The position numbers were made by a program, and so were the translations under genes. From IMG/VR virus record IMGVR_UViG_3300025889_000082, positions 1 through 41,347 of that record: a DNA stretch of 41,347 nt. One strand, given 5' to 3'. This document shows positions 28,434 to 35,239 of the stretch, piece by piece. The DNA comes from a virus. Within the stretch, counting starts at the first letter, position 1; every line of letters starts with the position of its first letter. A model generated the notes under the pieces. The model had not been told where the DNA came from. It worked only from the letters and a program-made list of their open reading frames with translations, and ran no database searches.

Positions 28434-28464
28434 TTGTTTATTTTCAACAAAGTTACTATATTTG
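28434..28464 (+). promoter_or_regulatory. Bacteroidota-type promoter for the DUF6165-like gene
   Basis: TTG at 28434-28436, 20-nt spacer, TATATTTG at 28457-28464. The expected transcript start, near 28470, leaves about 19 nt before ATG 28489. It overlaps the opposing promoter at 28448-28478. Confidence 0.7.
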
Positions 28465-28478
28465 TGGGGAATATTCAA
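28448..28478 (-). promoter_or_regulatory. Bacteroidota-type promoter for the glycosylation operon
   Basis: On the - strand, TTG at 28478-28476, a 20-nt spacer and TAACTTTG at 28455-28448. The transcript would start near 28442, some 11 nt before the GT9 start codon (28431). It shares 17 bp with the opposing + strand promoter. Confidence 0.7.
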
Positions 28479-28488
28479 CAAATTTTTT

Positions 28489-28857
28489 ATGCAAATAGAA
28501 GTAAGTATTGGAGAAATAGTGGACAAATGGACCATTCTTTCTATCAAAGCCCTAAATATTACAGACAAAGATAAGTTAGTCAATGTATTTAAAGAACGTA
28601 ACTATCTAAATACCATCATAGATCCTGAGGTTTTACATGATTCTTTAACAGATAGTTTGCTCACAGTAAACAAAAGACTCTGGGATGTAGAGGATAGACT
28701 CAGAGATTGTGAAAGAAGCAAGGTGTTTGATGACCACTTTGTACAACTAGCCAGATCTGTTTATATGTTGAATGACAAGCGAGCACATATTAAAAAAGAA
28801 ATTAATATTAAGTGGGGATCTGACTTTATAGAGGAGAAATCCTACCAGCCATACTAG
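28489..28857 (+). CDS. DUF6165-like protein
   Basis: The product from ATG 28489 has 122 residues. An upstream TTG at 28462 is in frame but lies inside the promoter's TATATTTG, so I reject it. The start, IEVSIGEIVDKWTILSIKALNITDKDKLVNV, matches the DUF6165 pattern (I-x-V-x-IGE-xx-DK-x-TIL-xIK). DUF6165 members are often found beside glycan-synthesis genes, and here the gene is transcribed divergently from a seven-gene glycosylation operon. The rest is helical and charged, with no membrane segment. Biochemical role is unknown. Confidence 0.7.
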   Translation: MQIEVSIGEIVDKWTILSIKALNITDKDKLVNVFKERNYLNTIIDPEVLHDSLTDSLLTVNKRLWDVEDRLRDCERSKVFDDHFVQLARSVYMLNDKRAHIKKEINIKWGSDFIEEKSYQPY

Positions 28858-28868
28858 CAAAAAAAGAT

Positions 28869-28899
28869 TTGGTAGTTTCATTTTTTTACCTTACTTTTG
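28869..28899 (+). promoter_or_regulatory. Bacteroidota-type promoter for the lysis cassette
   Basis: TTG at 28869-28871, 20-nt spacer, TACTTTTG at 28892-28899. The transcript would begin near 28905, leaving about 77 nt of leader before ATG 28982, one of only two long leaders in the window. Confidence 0.7.
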
Positions 28900-28946
28900 C
28901 GAGGAATTCTATAGTTTAACCTAAATAGGTCTTCCTGACCACATTG

Positions 28947-28967
28947 TACACCCATGTTCTGGGTGTA
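28947..28967 (+). promoter_or_regulatory. 5'-leader stem-loop before the lysis cassette
   Basis: TACACCC at 28947-28953 and GGGTGTA at 28961-28967 form a perfect 7-bp stem with a 7-nt loop, followed by a T-rich run up to base 28978. It could be an attenuator, since a stem plus U-rich tail resembles an intrinsic terminator, or a stabilising leader hairpin. A smaller GGTC/GACC hairpin lies just upstream. The 8-mer TGTACACC (28945-28952) also occurs in the fibre leader. Confidence 0.55.
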
Positions 28968-28981
28968 TTTTATTTTATACC

Positions 28982-29278
28982 ATGAGAGAAAATTCTAGTA
29001 TCCAAGCCTTCAAGGTGTGGGTGTTCCCTAGCCTAGTATCAATCATCAGCCTTTTAATATGGAATGATGTAAATGAAATCAAGTCTGATGTCAAAGCCCT
29101 AATGGCCCAGTCTAATATAGACAAGACACGTATTGATAACCTTGAAAGACAGGTATACAAAACAACTGCTTCCTATCCTACTATTCCCCCTGTGACACCA
29201 GTGGTAATGGAAACTGTAGGGGTTCTTCCTGAACAATTAACACTTAAACAGAAAAAGTATGAAAAAGTTCTTCTCTGA
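28982..29278 (+). CDS. Small membrane-anchored protein of the lysis region
   Basis: The 98-residue protein has one N-terminal membrane segment (VWVFPSLVSIISLLIW, about residues 12-27), then a heptad-like stretch (DVNEIKSDVKALMAQSNIDKTRIDNLERQVY) that should form a coiled coil, then a Pro/Thr-rich tail. The overlapping downstream gene (20 nt) is a holin-like protein, so this is probably part of the lysis cassette: an antiholin, a pinholin partner or an inner-membrane spanin are all consistent with the topology. No family recognised. Confidence 0.6.
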   Translation: MRENSSIQAFKVWVFPSLVSIISLLIWNDVNEIKSDVKALMAQSNIDKTRIDNLERQVYKTTASYPTIPPVTPVVMETVGVLPEQLTLKQKKYEKVLL

Positions 29279-29501
29279 TCTATTTAATGACAGTAATTCA
29301 ATTAATGAGAAAGCTGTAATTGGATTTGCAGCATTTGTTATGATGGTGGTGTTTGCTGTAGCAGATATTGTTACAGGGGCTATGAATAAACCACTCTTAG
29401 TTAATGAGTTCATATTTGACTCATTCAAGGTGTTAACTATTGCTTGCTTTGGTATTGCATCTGTTGACAAATGGATAAATAAAACCAAAGGAAATGAATA
29501 A
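29259..29501 (+). CDS. Putative holin
   Basis: An 80-residue protein with two membrane segments, about residues 19-42 (VIGFAAFVMMVVFAVADIVTGA) and 54-72 (FDSFKVLTIACFGIASVD), and a charged C-terminus (KWINKTKGNE). Size, topology and position three genes ahead of a GH19 endolysin fit a phage holin, which would let the endolysin reach the cell wall. It overlaps the previous gene by 20 nt and the next one by 8 nt. Confidence 0.65.
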   Translation: MKKFFSDLFNDSNSINEKAVIGFAAFVMMVVFAVADIVTGAMNKPLLVNEFIFDSFKVLTIACFGIASVDKWINKTKGNE

Positions 29502-30090
29502 ACTTCTTACAGGAATAATAGTGGTGCTAGTGTTTTATGTAGCGTTCTCAAAGAATGGCTGCACTCCTAAGCATCAGAAGTCTGATACAACTATTGTACA
29601 TGATACAACCTGGTCTGTACATGATAGTCTTATTTACAGCAAACCTAAACCTGCTAAGATTATACATGACACTATTCCTCCAATCTTCTTAGCTGATACA
29701 AACTATGCACGTCTTAAACAACAGTATGATTCTTTATTAAAAGAATTCTTTGCTCTTAAGATATATGCTGATACAGTGAGACTAGACACTCTTGGATATG
29801 TTTCTATTATAGACTCTGTGCAGAAGAATGGTATATTAGGTAGATCATTCCACACAAACTATAAGATTCCTACAGTGACTGTTACTAAGACTATCACTCA
29901 CTATGCTCCTCCTACATCAGCTCTATTCTTTGGTGGTGGTGTTCAGGGTAACAAGACCATGGGAGTAACAGGTGCTCATATTGGACTTCTTTATAAGTCT
30001 AAGAAAGATAAAATCGTTGGACTCAACGTGGGCTCAACCATAGGTGAACAATTAACCTTTGGCATAAGCTCTTATTGGAAAATTAAATAA
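29494..30090 (+). CDS. Membrane-anchored periplasmic protein, spanin-like candidate
   Basis: The 198-residue product has an N-terminal hydrophobic segment (LLTGIIVVLVFYVAFS) followed by KNGC, possibly a lipobox-like cysteine, then a periplasmic region with repeats of 'VHDT/IHDT', a helical middle (YARLKQQYDSLLKEFFALK) and a C-terminal beta-rich part (ALFFGGGVQGNKTMG ... LTFGISSYWKIK). Proteins of this shape with 'HDT' repeats occur in Bacteroidota phages (similar to DUF6808, from memory). Its place between holin and endolysin candidates suggests spanin-like work in outer-membrane disruption, but this is inference from context. Confidence 0.55.
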   Translation: MNKLLTGIIVVLVFYVAFSKNGCTPKHQKSDTTIVHDTTWSVHDSLIYSKPKPAKIIHDTIPPIFLADTNYARLKQQYDSLLKEFFALKIYADTVRLDTLGYVSIIDSVQKNGILGRSFHTNYKIPTVTVTKTITHYAPPTSALFFGGGVQGNKTMGVTGAHIGLLYKSKKDKIVGLNVGSTIGEQLTFGISSYWKIK

Positions 30091-30097
30091 AAATAAC

Positions 30098-30277
30098 ATG
30101 AGTATTATATCATTTATTAAATCATTGTTTGCTAAACGTGAAGAACATGTTAAATCTGTTGAACAAATAGACAAACAAATAGAAGAGGCTTTATATAAAG
30201 TTGAACCTGTAGAAGCTAAACCTAAGAAGAAAGCTAAAAAGAAACCTGCAAAAAAGAAAGTAAATGGATCTAAGTAA
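30098..30277 (+). CDS. Small lysine-rich hypothetical protein, 59 residues
   Basis: ATG 30098 opens a 59-codon frame ending TAA 30275-30277, overlapping the endolysin start by 14 nt and following the previous stop by 7 nt. The N-terminus is helical (MSIISFIKSLFAKREEHV), then EQIDKQIEEALYKVE, and the C-terminal third is nearly all Lys, Ala and Pro (KPKKKAKKKPAKKK). The amphipathic start could touch membrane and the tail could bind nucleic acid or lipid. It lies inside the lysis operon; function unknown. Confidence 0.65.
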   Translation: MSIISFIKSLFAKREEHVKSVEQIDKQIEEALYKVEPVEAKPKKKAKKKPAKKKVNGSK

Positions 30278-30863
30278 GTTAAAAGGACATGTTCCTGATA
30301 AAGTGATAGAACAAATTCCTGGTATACAGGAAAAGTTTGGCATTAATACAGGGCTAAGACTTGCTCATTTCCTAGCACAAGCTGGTCATGAAAGTGGTGG
30401 TTTTAGAATAGTTAATGAAAACCTTAACTATTCAGCTAAAGGATTGCAGGGTATATTCAAAAAGTATTTCCCTTCTGAAGCTGTAGCTTTAGATTATGCT
30501 AAGAAACCACAGAAGATTGCTAATAGGGTGTATTCTGGTAGAATGGGTAATGGTAATGAAGCTAGTGGAGATGGCTATAAATTCAGAGGAAGAGGATATA
30601 TTCAATTGACAGGACGTGATAATTACACAGCATTTGGTAAGTCAATTGGTGTAGCTATAGAAGAGAACCCTGACTTGGTGTCTACACAATATGCACTATC
30701 ATCAGCTGCTTGGTTTTGGAGCAAAAACAATTTGAATAAGATTGCAGATACAGGAGCTACAGATGCTGCTGTTACAATGATTACTAAGAGAGTGAATGGT
30801 GGTACCATTGGCTTGGCTGATAGAATTAAACACTTTAAAGAATTTTATTCACTACTAACATAA
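30264..30863 (+). CDS. GH19 endolysin (chitinase/lysozyme-type)
   Basis: The 199-residue protein is a full-length single-domain glycoside hydrolase 19 lysozyme, which cuts the peptidoglycan sugar backbone to release virions. AHFLAQAGHESGGF places the general acid at E43, E99 (GNGNEASGDG) is the probable second acid, and FRGRGYIQLTGRDNY (108-121) is the hallmark GH19 segment. NLNYSAKGLQGIFKKYFP also matches the family. There is no signal peptide, so a holin is needed, and candidates lie just upstream. It overlaps the small Lys-rich gene by 14 nt. Confidence 0.92.
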   Translation: MDLSKLKGHVPDKVIEQIPGIQEKFGINTGLRLAHFLAQAGHESGGFRIVNENLNYSAKGLQGIFKKYFPSEAVALDYAKKPQKIANRVYSGRMGNGNEASGDGYKFRGRGYIQLTGRDNYTAFGKSIGVAIEENPDLVSTQYALSSAAWFWSKNNLNKIADTGATDAAVTMITKRVNGGTIGLADRIKHFKEFYSLLT

Positions 30864-30869
30864 ACCAAC

Positions 30870-30998
30870 ATGGCAAAAGCAAAAAATGCAGGCAGTGCTA
30901 AGAAGATCACTTTTGGAAAACGCAAGGGTGGTAAAGCTGCTAAGACGTCAGGACCTAAAGATAAAGCTGTAAGTAAATACAGAGGACAAGGAAGATGA
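30870..30998 (+). CDS. Small basic protein, 42 residues
   Basis: ATG 30870 opens a 42-codon frame ending TGA 30996-30998, which makes an ATGA overlap with the next gene. The product is very basic: GKRKGGKAAKTSGPKDK and a C-terminal KYRGQGR. Similar tiny Lys/Gly-rich proteins recur in Bacteroidota phages and in this window (33829, 40942). A nucleic-acid- or virion-binding role is possible but not shown. Confidence 0.7.
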   Translation: MAKAKNAGSAKKITFGKRKGGKAAKTSGPKDKAVSKYRGQGR

Positions 30999-31459
30999 TA
31001 AATTTATTATTGATATTAACATTATGGTTTCAAACACCATCTGTTGCCATTGGTAATATAACAAACAAGGTGAAGATTGGAGCACTTGCTGGTAATCGTA
31101 AACTTGAGTTTGGTGTAAGAAATGTTTTAGAAGAAATCCTACAGGACAAGAGCTATGACATAGACCATAGCTCTGATAGTAGATTAGATATTGACATTAT
31201 ATATTTAGATGTTCTAAAAACACAATCTAGTTTTTCTGTAATGCATTCTAACAAAGAGTCTGTAGTTATTAGACTATATGGAACAATAATTAAAGATGGT
31301 AAAGTTATTAAGAAAGCTCTTGTTGAAGAGTCTGCAGATGAAACAAGTATGTCCACTTTATTGATAGATGAGGGGGGCAAATTTAACCAACAGAATCTAT
31401 CCACAGCTTTGAAGAAAGCATGTAATTCACTGGTTAACAAACTATTAGACACAAAATAA
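30995..31459 (+). CDS. Exported protein, possible CsgG/TolB-N-like alpha/beta fold
   Basis: The 154-residue protein has a short hydrophobic start (MINLLLILTLWFQTPSVA) that looks like a signal peptide, then KVKIGALAGNRKLEFGVRNVLEEILQDKSYDI, LDIDIIYLDVLK, VVIRLYGTIIKDGKVIKKALVEE and a C-terminal helix (NLSTALKKACNSLVNKLLD). This order of strand, helix, strands and final helix parallels the periplasmic domain of CsgG-like proteins but without the pore-forming hairpins. It starts a run of exported proteins and abuts the next start codon directly. Family membership is a guess from pattern. Confidence 0.55.
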   Translation: MINLLLILTLWFQTPSVAIGNITNKVKIGALAGNRKLEFGVRNVLEEILQDKSYDIDHSSDSRLDIDIIYLDVLKTQSSFSVMHSNKESVVIRLYGTIIKDGKVIKKALVEESADETSMSTLLIDEGGKFNQQNLSTALKKACNSLVNKLLDTK

Positions 31460-33148
31460 ATGAAAAAACTACTATTTTTTGTCACAATTTTTCAAATAAT
31501 TGTGACATTTTCTTATGCACAACTTCCAGAATTAAGGTTAACACCTACAGTTCAAAGCGTCAATTCAAGAGGAACTCAGATAGTTAAGGGAGATACAATT
31601 GTTCTTGACCTTGAGCTTAAACCAAATGGTTCAGCTGTAAGGTCTTTTTACTTAGATTTCCAACATCAGATTACAGCTATCAATTTTATTGATGTTGTAT
31701 TTCCAACATCAAGCTCAGCTCTTCCACAAGGAGCTACTGCTACCTTCCAGAATAACTACTATCCTGGATACACATTCAATAAGAATGCTAACAACACAAC
31801 TACAGATGGTCTTACCAACTTTAACTATGCTAACTATACATATACACAAGGAGGTAACAAAGCCATCAATCGTATATGGATTAACACAGCTTCTGCTACC
31901 AATCTTAGTGATGGAGTTATTGGCAGATTAAGATTTAAGGTGGCTAATATAGATGCAGGTTTTGCATATGACTCAGTGTATTTTAATGCTGCTTATGCAT
32001 ACACAGCAAACTATAACACCCTAAGTAGTGTATACATGCCTAAGCCTACAGGGGCTTGGGTAACACCTATTCCTAGTTCAAATGCTTTGATTAATGGTCA
32101 GGTGGATGTAGGTAAGATTGTTCCTACAATATATATTGTGGACACATTAAGTGGTATTGTCAAAGCACAAGTGACTCCTTCAACTAATGGTACCTTCTTC
32201 TTAGGATCTGAACTATCTCCTAATACATGGTATAGAGCATTTGCTGTAGTGCCTTCAGATAGTTTAGGTAGTTATTTGAATAAAGCCATTACAGTTAGTG
32301 ATTATACAGCAGCACAGAATGAGTTTATCAAACAGGATTTGTTTGGAGGATTTACATTAACCACTATGAAATCAGGAGCTAGTTTCTTAGCTGCTGATGT
32401 AAATAAAAATTACAGATTTGATGGTGGAGATTTAACAGCTTTGTTTGCTCAGGTAAGTTTAGTAGATACAATTATTAGACCTACTGCTGGTCAAACTGTA
32501 TATACAATTCCAATGTTTGCAGCTAGTGAATTTGATACATTGTCTCCTGCTTACTGGCATACAGCTAATCAATATGGTGTATTGTTTAAGACAGGAACTA
32601 CAGCTCAAGATTTAAAACTTAAATACTTAATCCCTGGAGACATTAACAGATCACATAGCTCTCAGGTGGTTCTTCCAGATAACACAATACAAGCATACAG
32701 TGTGAAAGCATCTGCTGTGAACACTACAAGAAAGCCTGGTACAATTGATGTAAGTTTAAACAATCTTACAGTGTTAGGTAATGAATTCACAATTCCTATC
32801 AATGTAGATACAAAAGGAGACACATTATCAGGACTACAGTTTGAATTTGTATATGATCCAGCTAAGGTGAAGTTTGAGTCAATAAAGATAGACATGCCTA
32901 CATGGTTAGTATTTGTTAACAACACTGCTGGAAAGATAAAGTTTGGGGCTGTAGACAGAGAACTAAGAACAGGATACACAGGTGGAACACCATTTAAGTT
33001 AGTGTTCTCTACACTAGAAAATGGATTAAACATCAACTCTGCTATCAAAGTGACAGAAAACATGGATGCTTCTAATATGCAGGGTACTCAGTTAGGTATG
33101 AATCTAAACTCAACAACAATTAAATTAACAGGATATAACAACTTCTAA
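31460..33148 (+). CDS. Secreted protein with cohesin-like and dockerin-like modules
   Basis: A 562-residue protein with a clear signal peptide (MKKLLFFVTIFQIIVTFSYAQ). Residues about 25-200 and 415-560 are beta-sandwich regions resembling cohesins (FTIPINVDTKGDTLSGLQFEFVYDPAKVKFESI in the second). Between them is a fibronectin/carboxypeptidase-regulatory-like stretch and, at residues 312-325, ADVNKNYRFDGGDL, where D313, N315, N317 and D324 resemble a dockerin/EF-hand calcium loop. Cohesin-dockerin pairs hold together extracellular complexes. A phage copy with a Sec signal is unusual. It lies in the exported cluster and its stop overlaps the lipoprotein start (TAATG). Confidence 0.65.
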   Translation: MKKLLFFVTIFQIIVTFSYAQLPELRLTPTVQSVNSRGTQIVKGDTIVLDLELKPNGSAVRSFYLDFQHQITAINFIDVVFPTSSSALPQGATATFQNNYYPGYTFNKNANNTTTDGLTNFNYANYTYTQGGNKAINRIWINTASATNLSDGVIGRLRFKVANIDAGFAYDSVYFNAAYAYTANYNTLSSVYMPKPTGAWVTPIPSSNALINGQVDVGKIVPTIYIVDTLSGIVKAQVTPSTNGTFFLGSELSPNTWYRAFAVVPSDSLGSYLNKAITVSDYTAAQNEFIKQDLFGGFTLTTMKSGASFLAADVNKNYRFDGGDLTALFAQVSLVDTIIRPTAGQTVYTIPMFAASEFDTLSPAYWHTANQYGVLFKTGTTAQDLKLKYLIPGDINRSHSSQVVLPDNTIQAYSVKASAVNTTRKPGTIDVSLNNLTVLGNEFTIPINVDTKGDTLSGLQFEFVYDPAKVKFESIKIDMPTWLVFVNNTAGKIKFGAVDRELRTGYTGGTPFKLVFSTLENGLNINSAIKVTENMDASNMQGTQLGMNLNSTTIKLTGYNNF

Positions 33149-33519
33149 TGAAAGAATTAAAAGTATTACTAGGAATTTATTTCCTAATCATTATAACAGT
33201 GATTGCTTGTACAAAGGTGGCATCTGTACCAGTAATTGAACTAGGTGAAAAAGCTACAGCTACAAAGATTAATAGTGTATATCCTCCTATCACTACAGGT
33301 AAGGTGGTAGCTAATCTATCAGTGACTCCTGGAGCTAAATATTCAATTCAGTTAACTAATTTAACTGGAGATGTTAAATATGCAACAGGTTTTACAGCTG
33401 ATAAAACATTGGTAACTAAGGATTTAGACTACTCAGATGTTAAATCTGGAGACTATATGATTGTATTAATTGATATAGCTGGTAATGAATATAAACATAA
33501 TATAACTATTAAAAAATAA
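33148..33519 (+). CDS. Putative lipoprotein, 123 residues
   Basis: The N-terminus MKELKVLLGIYFLIIITVIAC is a lipoprotein signal with cysteine at position 21, so the mature protein should be lipid-anchored. The remaining 100 residues look like one beta-sandwich (GKVVANLSVTPGAKYSIQLTNLTGD ... DYMIVLIDIAGNEYKHNITIKK). It is translationally coupled to the cohesin-like gene (TAATG overlap) and followed 5 nt later by a membrane protein. No specific family recognised. Confidence 0.7.
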   Translation: MKELKVLLGIYFLIIITVIACTKVASVPVIELGEKATATKINSVYPPITTGKVVANLSVTPGAKYSIQLTNLTGDVKYATGFTADKTLVTKDLDYSDVKSGDYMIVLIDIAGNEYKHNITIKK

Positions 33520-33524
33520 TCAAC

Positions 33525-33827
33525 ATGGCAGAAGAAAAAGAAGAATCAACTGGTACCTCTATCAAGAGCATTATCATTGGTTTAATCAGCACAATCACAC
33601 TAGGTGTGGGTGGTTTTATTACAACTAAGTTAACAGGAGGTGATGAGAAAGAAACTCCAGCTCAACAAGCTGCTCCAGTTATTAACATCCAAAATACCAA
33701 TCAACAGTCTCAAGCTGCAGGTGGTAAAACTGTTATCATCAAGGAGAAAGAAGCTGCAACTAAACCTGCACCTGCTCCTAAGAAGAAAGAAGGGGATGAA
33801 TTTAAAGAAGAAGCTCCAAAGTGGTAA
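33525..33827 (+). CDS. Small single-pass membrane protein, 100 residues
   Basis: After an acidic start (MAEEKEESTG) comes one membrane segment (IIIGLISTITLGVGGFITT, residues 16-34), a Gln/Asn-rich linker (VINIQNTNQQSQAAGG) and a Lys/Pro/Ala tail (KPAPAPKKKEGDEF). It follows the lipoprotein by 5 nt. The topology is compatible with an inner-membrane linker or small holin-associated protein. Unrecognised. Confidence 0.65.
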   Translation: MAEEKEESTGTSIKSIIIGLISTITLGVGGFITTKLTGGDEKETPAQQAAPVINIQNTNQQSQAAGGKTVIIKEKEAATKPAPAPKKKEGDEFKEEAPKW

Positions 33828-33828
33828 T

Positions 33829-33966
33829 ATGGCACAGAAGAAAAAGAAACCTGTTGCTCAGAGATCTAGAAGATCTGGTATAAAGAAAGCTGAGCTAGTA
33901 AAATCAAACCAAGAAACAATTGCAAACGTATGGACTTATTTAAACACAAACCAGCTGAGAAAGTAG
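33829..33966 (+). CDS. Small basic protein, 45 residues
   Basis: ATG 33829 opens a 45-codon frame (AQKKKKPVAQRSRRSGIKKAE ...) ending at 33966, after a 1-nt gap from the previous stop. A longer in-frame start at 33640 would run antiparallel in phase to the preceding membrane protein gene and is unlikely. The last 37 nt overlap the next gene. Highly basic N-terminal half; function unknown. Confidence 0.55.
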   Translation: MAQKKKKPVAQRSRRSGIKKAELVKSNQETIANVWTYLNTNQLRK

Positions 33967-34520
33967 AACAACCTTCAGGGTTCAAAGAATTATTAAATGC
34001 TATGATGCTTAGACGTTGGTATATCACAGCGTTGGTATTAGGATCATTTGTGTTAATCATAGGTGGAATATTTATGGCTCTTAACAATAACATATCTGCT
34101 GCTGCAGAATGGAAAGAGCTGTTGTTATTAATGTTAGGTGCATTCATTGGTAGCTATGGTAAAATCATAGACTACTGGTTCTCTGATACAGACAAGGATA
34201 AGATGTTAGTACAGAAGATGGATGAGGAAGATGGTACTACACTGTCTCACACCAATGATATGAAGGAGTCTAACAAACCTGTAGCTCCATTGATTCCTGA
34301 TGCATTTGTGCAAGGAGCTGTAGCTGCTAGAGAACTTGCTAAAGATGAGCAAGAGCATAGACAAGCTATGGAGATTGATGAACAAGAGCATGAGCAAGAA
34401 ATGGAAAAGCTCAAGCTTGAACATGAGATCAAAGCACATAGACAATGTGATCATGTATATGCTGACGTGGATCATGATGGTGACTATGAATGTATTCACT
34501 GTGGTAAAATCAAAGAATAA
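33930..34520 (+). CDS. Two-TM, holin-like membrane protein with coiled coil and C-terminal zinc-ribbon-like motif
   Basis: The 196-residue protein has two membrane segments, about 30-52 (WYITALVLGSFVLIIGGIFMA) and 62-82 (ELLLLMLGAFIGSYGKIIDYWF); 'LGAFIGSYGKIIDYWFS' resembles the 3TM phage holin family. A long Glu/His-rich coiled coil (residues about 130-170) follows, and the end has C-D-H ... C-x2-C-G-K, a small zinc-ribbon-like cluster. The coupling of a holin-like head to a metal-binding tail is odd. It overlaps the next gene by one base (TAATG). Confidence 0.6.
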   Translation: MDLFKHKPAEKVEQPSGFKELLNAMMLRRWYITALVLGSFVLIIGGIFMALNNNISAAAEWKELLLLMLGAFIGSYGKIIDYWFSDTDKDKMLVQKMDEEDGTTLSHTNDMKESNKPVAPLIPDAFVQGAVAARELAKDEQEHRQAMEIDEQEHEQEMEKLKLEHEIKAHRQCDHVYADVDHDGDYECIHCGKIKE

Positions 34521-35239
34521 TGATTAAAATATTATTAGTGTTTGTAACATTTTTATATACAAATTTGTTACAAGCACAATTAGCAAAGACTTCTACAGAG
34601 CAGTATAAAGCTAGCTTTGAGAAGGCTATTGATATTTCAAGCTTTATGGATTATGAAGGACCTCAAATCCCCATCCAAATCCTTAAGTGTGGTATCAATG
34701 ATGAGATGTATGAGATGTACCCTGAGCTGAAAGAGAAACGTGTAGGCTTAGGTGTGGCTAATATATCCATGGAATATTTAGAGAATCTAAACAGATTCAA
34801 GTTTACAGAAGATAAGACTGAAATCAAGAACAGGATGGTGAAGCAGTTCCAAGCTAGTCAAGCTGGAATATCTGAGAACAAACTGGATGGACGTGGCAAG
34901 ATTAACCTTGCTAAGTATTTTGTAACTATTGAATGTTATGATTATAGTATTTCAGAAGATGAGACTATTTCTCTTAAAGAGGGTACAAAGCAACTTATGG
35001 TTACCAGGATTGGTTTACAGGTTAGATTCACTGATGCTGAGACTGGAGTGGTATTTAGTGGTTCTGGGCTTGGTGATGCAAAGACTACTAAAGAAACTGC
35101 TGGTATAACTTCTGATGCTGCTTTAGATCCTGTTAAGTTTAATCAATCTACTATATCAATAGCAACTAAGAAAGCACTAGATATAGCTTGTGCTAGGATA
35201 TTAGATAGGATGGTGAAGAAAGGGATCTTCACAAAATAA
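34520..35239 (+). CDS. CsgG-like secreted protein (outer-membrane pore candidate)
   Basis: A 239-residue protein with signal peptide (MIKILLVFVTFLYTNLLQAQ, no lipobox cysteine). The core follows CsgG order: RVGLGVANISMEYL, then FKFTEDKTEIKNRMVKQFQ (the helix before the pore in CsgG), AKYFVTIECYDYSI, VTRIGLQVRFTDAETGVVFSGSGLGDA (matching the 'VNLRVVNVSTGEILSS' strand pair) and a final helix STISIATKKALDIACARILD. CsgG forms the outer-membrane channel that exports curli. Here it is followed at once (TAATG) by an outer-membrane barrel candidate. The similarity is at fold-pattern level; a pore function in phage infection is inferred. Confidence 0.6.
   Translation: MIKILLVFVTFLYTNLLQAQLAKTSTEQYKASFEKAIDISSFMDYEGPQIPIQILKCGINDEMYEMYPELKEKRVGLGVANISMEYLENLNRFKFTEDKTEIKNRMVKQFQASQAGISENKLDGRGKINLAKYFVTIECYDYSISEDETISLKEGTKQLMVTRIGLQVRFTDAETGVVFSGSGLGDAKTTKETAGITSDAALDPVKFNQSTISIATKKALDIACARILDRMVKKGIFTK

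Noticed and set aside
28462-28488. TTG start for the DUF6165-like gene
   Set aside because: The codon lies within the TATATTTG promoter element; ATG 28489 matches the family start.
33640-33966. A 108-codon frame starting at 33640
   Set aside because: Most of it lies over the membrane protein gene at 33525 in another frame. Only the part from ATG 33829 is free of that overlap and looks like a small basic phage protein.
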